Part shown: positions 4,391 to 6,040 of the stretch, one piece after another
Layout of the letters: each line of letters starts with the position of its first letter
Position numbering within the stretch: the stretch's first letter is position 1
Source: Elusimicrobiota bacterium
Lineage (GTDB): Bacteria; Elusimicrobiota; Elusimicrobia; UBA1565; UBA9628
DNA length: 6,040 bases
Assembly (NCBI GenBank): GCA_023249695.1
Contig: JAHFCD010000163.1
Coordinates: 1-6,040, forward strand
Direction: 5' to 3'
Notes under the pieces: generated by a model
The model's input: the letters and a program-made list of their open reading frames with translations, nothing else
Told to the model about the DNA's origin: nothing
The model's database searches: none
Translations under genes and position numbers: made by a program

Positions 4391-6040
4391 TAGTTTGAAT
4401 CCTCGTCGATTTTGAGGACGGCGAGGAAGGCTTCCTGCGGCACCTCGACGGAGCCGACCATCTTGGCCCGCTTCTTGCCTTCCTTCTGCTTGCCGAGCAG
4501 CTTCTTCTTGCGCGTGATGTCGCCGCCGTAGCACTTGGCGATGACGTCCTTGCGCTTGGCGCCGATCGTCTCGCGCGCGATGATCTTGCCGTCGACGCGG
4601 GCCTGGATCGCGACCTCGAAGTTCTGGCGGTCGATGAGCTCCTTGAGCTTCTCGCAGAGCTTGCGGCCCACTTCCTGGGATTTTTCCTTGTGGACGATCT
4701 GGGAGAGGGCGTCGACGGGCTCGGCGTGGATCAGGATCTCGAGCTTGACCATGTCGGACTCGCGGTCGCCGATCGACTGGTAATCGAGCGTCGCGTAGCC
4801 CTTGGAGACGGACTTGAGGCGGTCGTAGAAGTTGACGACCATCTCCGCGAGCGGCAACTCGTATTTAATAAGCATGCGCGTGGGCGAGAGGTACTCGATG
4901 CCGACGTAGACGCCGCGGCGCTCCTTGATCAGGTTGAGCACCGGCTCCTGGTGCTCGATGGGGAGCACGATGGTCAGCAGGACGTAGGGCTCCTCGATCG
5001 ACTTGATGTCGCCGTGCGCGGGGAACTTGGCCGGGTTGTCGATGACGATCCACTTGAGATCGTAGGTCTGTACGCGGTAGATGACGTTGGGCGCGGTGAC
5101 GATCAGGTCGAGGTTGAACTCGCGCGTCAGGCGTTCCTTGACGATGTCCATGTGCAGGAGGCCCAGGAAGCCGAGGCGGTAGCCGAAGCCGAGCGCCTGC
5201 GACGAGTCGGCCGTATAGTTGAAAGAGGAGTCCTCCAGGTTCAACTTGTCGAGCGCGTACTTGAGCGCGGTGTACTCGGTCTGGTCGATCGGGAAGATGC
5301 CGGCGAACACGACGGGCTTGGCTTCTTTATAACCGGGCAGCGCTTCGGTGAGAGGACGGTCCTTCTCCATGACCGTGTCGCCGACGCGGACGGTGTGGAT
5401 GTCCTTGATGCCGCAGATCATGTAGCCGGTCTCGCCGGCGCCGAGCGCCTCGGAGGGGATCATCTTGGGCTTGAGGAAGCCGACCTCTTCGATGATGGCC
5501 TCCGTGCCCGTCGAGAAGAAGCGCACGCGCATGCCCTTCTTCATCGTCCCGTCGACGACGCGCACGAGCAGGATCACGCCGCGAAAGGTGGAGTAGGAGG
5601 AGTCGAATATTAAAGCCGCGAGCGCAGCTCGCGGATCGCCCTTCGGCGCGGGGATCTCCCGCACGACGGCGTCGAGCACCTCCTGGCAGCCTTCGCCGCT
5701 CTTGGCGGAGATGAGGACCGGGTCCTCGATGATCTTGAGCACGTCGAAGATCTGCTCGAGGGTGCCGTTGACGTCGGAGGACGGCAGGTCGATCTTGTTG
5801 ATGACGGGGATGATGCGCAGTCCGACGGCCTGGGCGAGCATGGCGTTGGCCAAGGTCTGCGCCTGGACGCCCTGGGTGGCGTCGACGACGAGCAGCGCGC
5901 CCTCGCAGGCGGCGAGCGAACGGCTGACCTCGTAGGTGAAGTCGACGTGGCCAGGCGTGTCGACGAGGTTGAGGAGCCACTTCTCGCCGTCGGGGGCGGT
6001 GTAGTCCATGCGCACGGCCTTGGCCTTGATCGTGATGCCG
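4390..6040 (-). CDS. lepA: Elongation factor 4 (LepA), N-terminus off window
   Basis: Ribosome-associated translational GTPase, cytosolic or membrane-associated, acting in back-translocation or ribosome assembly. The 549 visible residues start inside switch I (GITIKAKAVR) and continue with G3 DTPGH (27-31), G4 NKID (81-84) and G5 SAK (111-113). Domain II, the EF-G-like domains and the LepA-only C-terminal domain follow, the last recognised by CYGGDITRKKKLLGKQKEGK from residue 503 and the terminal VPQEAFLAVL. That C-terminal signature separates it from EF-G, TypA and EF-Tu. About 50 N-terminal residues, including the P-loop, are beyond the right edge; the family is usually near 600 residues, so the rest is complete. 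In-frame GTG at 6015 and ATG at 6009 are internal codons, not starts, since switch I sequence continues upstream of both. It is followed 9 bp later by lepB and leads the three-gene unit seen here. Confidence 0.98.
   Translation of the reverse strand, partial: GITIKAKAVRMDYTAPDGEKWLLNLVDTPGHVDFTYEVSRSLAACEGALLVVDATQGVQAQTLANAMLAQAVGLRIIPVINKIDLPSSDVNGTLEQIFDVLKIIEDPVLISAKSGEGCQEVLDAVVREIPAPKGDPRAALAALIFDSSYSTFRGVILLVRVVDGTMKKGMRVRFFSTGTEAIIEEVGFLKPKMIPSEALGAGETGYMICGIKDIHTVRVGDTVMEKDRPLTEALPGYKEAKPVVFAGIFPIDQTEYTALKYALDKLNLEDSSFNYTADSSQALGFGYRLGFLGLLHMDIVKERLTREFNLDLIVTAPNVIYRVQTYDLKWIVIDNPAKFPAHGDIKSIEEPYVLLTIVLPIEHQEPVLNLIKERRGVYVGIEYLSPTRMLIKYELPLAEMVVNFYDRLKSVSKGYATLDYQSIGDRESDMVKLEILIHAEPVDALSQIVHKEKSQEVGRKLCEKLKELIDRQNFEVAIQARVDGKIIARETIGAKRKDVIAKCYGGDITRKKKLLGKQKEGKKRAKMVGSVEVPQEAFLAVLKIDEDSN

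Noticed and set aside
4690..5613. Long plus-strand open frame opposite lepA
   Set aside because: Antisense to highly conserved LepA sequence; biased Asp/Val/Glu/Arg composition and no recognisable motif.
6007..6015. GTG at 6015 and ATG at 6009 as start of lepA
   Set aside because: The frame is open to the window edge and encodes the LepA switch I sequence GITIKA upstream of both codons.
1..6040. Search for defence systems, mobile elements, CRISPR arrays, tRNAs or a new multi-gene system
   Set aside because: All seven genes fall into known families; I saw no repeats, transposase motifs, tRNA-like sequence or unexplained gap over 300 bases.

Overview
This 6,040-base window is GC-rich, densely packed bacterial DNA. 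It holds seven protein-coding genes, two of them cut by the window edges, and no RNA genes, mobile elements or CRISPR arrays. The genes point to an aerobic, probably Gram-negative bacterium: a haem-copper oxidase with a bacterial small subunit IV and an SCO-type copper chaperone, next to housekeeping lepA and lepB. Codon choice is strongly GC-biased, and the coding DNA throws up many long spurious antisense reading frames. The phylum cannot be fixed from the sequence alone; a high-GC environmental lineage outside the usual model groups is my impression only.

Left block (1-1426, minus strand): a respiratory operon read right to left. It runs cytochrome c oxidase subunit III, then subunit IV, then an SCO1/SenC copper-delivery protein that continues off the left edge. 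Spacing is 12 bp and then 1 bp. Subunit III is the first gene, preceded by a strong Shine-Dalgarno and a good match to a sigma-54 -24/-12 promoter. Subunits I and II are not upstream and must lie past the left edge or elsewhere.

Middle (1427-2379): a 191-bp divergent intergenic region, then a plus-strand alpha/beta hydrolase. Its only good promoter match places the transcription start on the ATG, so its mRNA may be leaderless.

Right block (2357-6040, minus strand): lepA (elongation factor 4, N-terminus off the right edge), lepB (signal peptidase I with an unusual four-helix membrane domain) and a SAM-dependent methyltransferase with an N-terminal zinc-ribbon-like cysteine cluster. They read as one operon: lepA and lepB are 9 bp apart, and the methyltransferase coding region abuts or overlaps the lepB stop. 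The methyltransferase has no standard start codon that keeps its zinc ribbon, and an in-frame CTG overlapping the lepB stop is the best candidate. Its 3' end overlaps the convergent hydrolase gene by 23 bp.

No wholly new system is evident. The points of interest are the two promoter readings, the methyltransferase start, the order of the oxidase operon and the LepB membrane domain.
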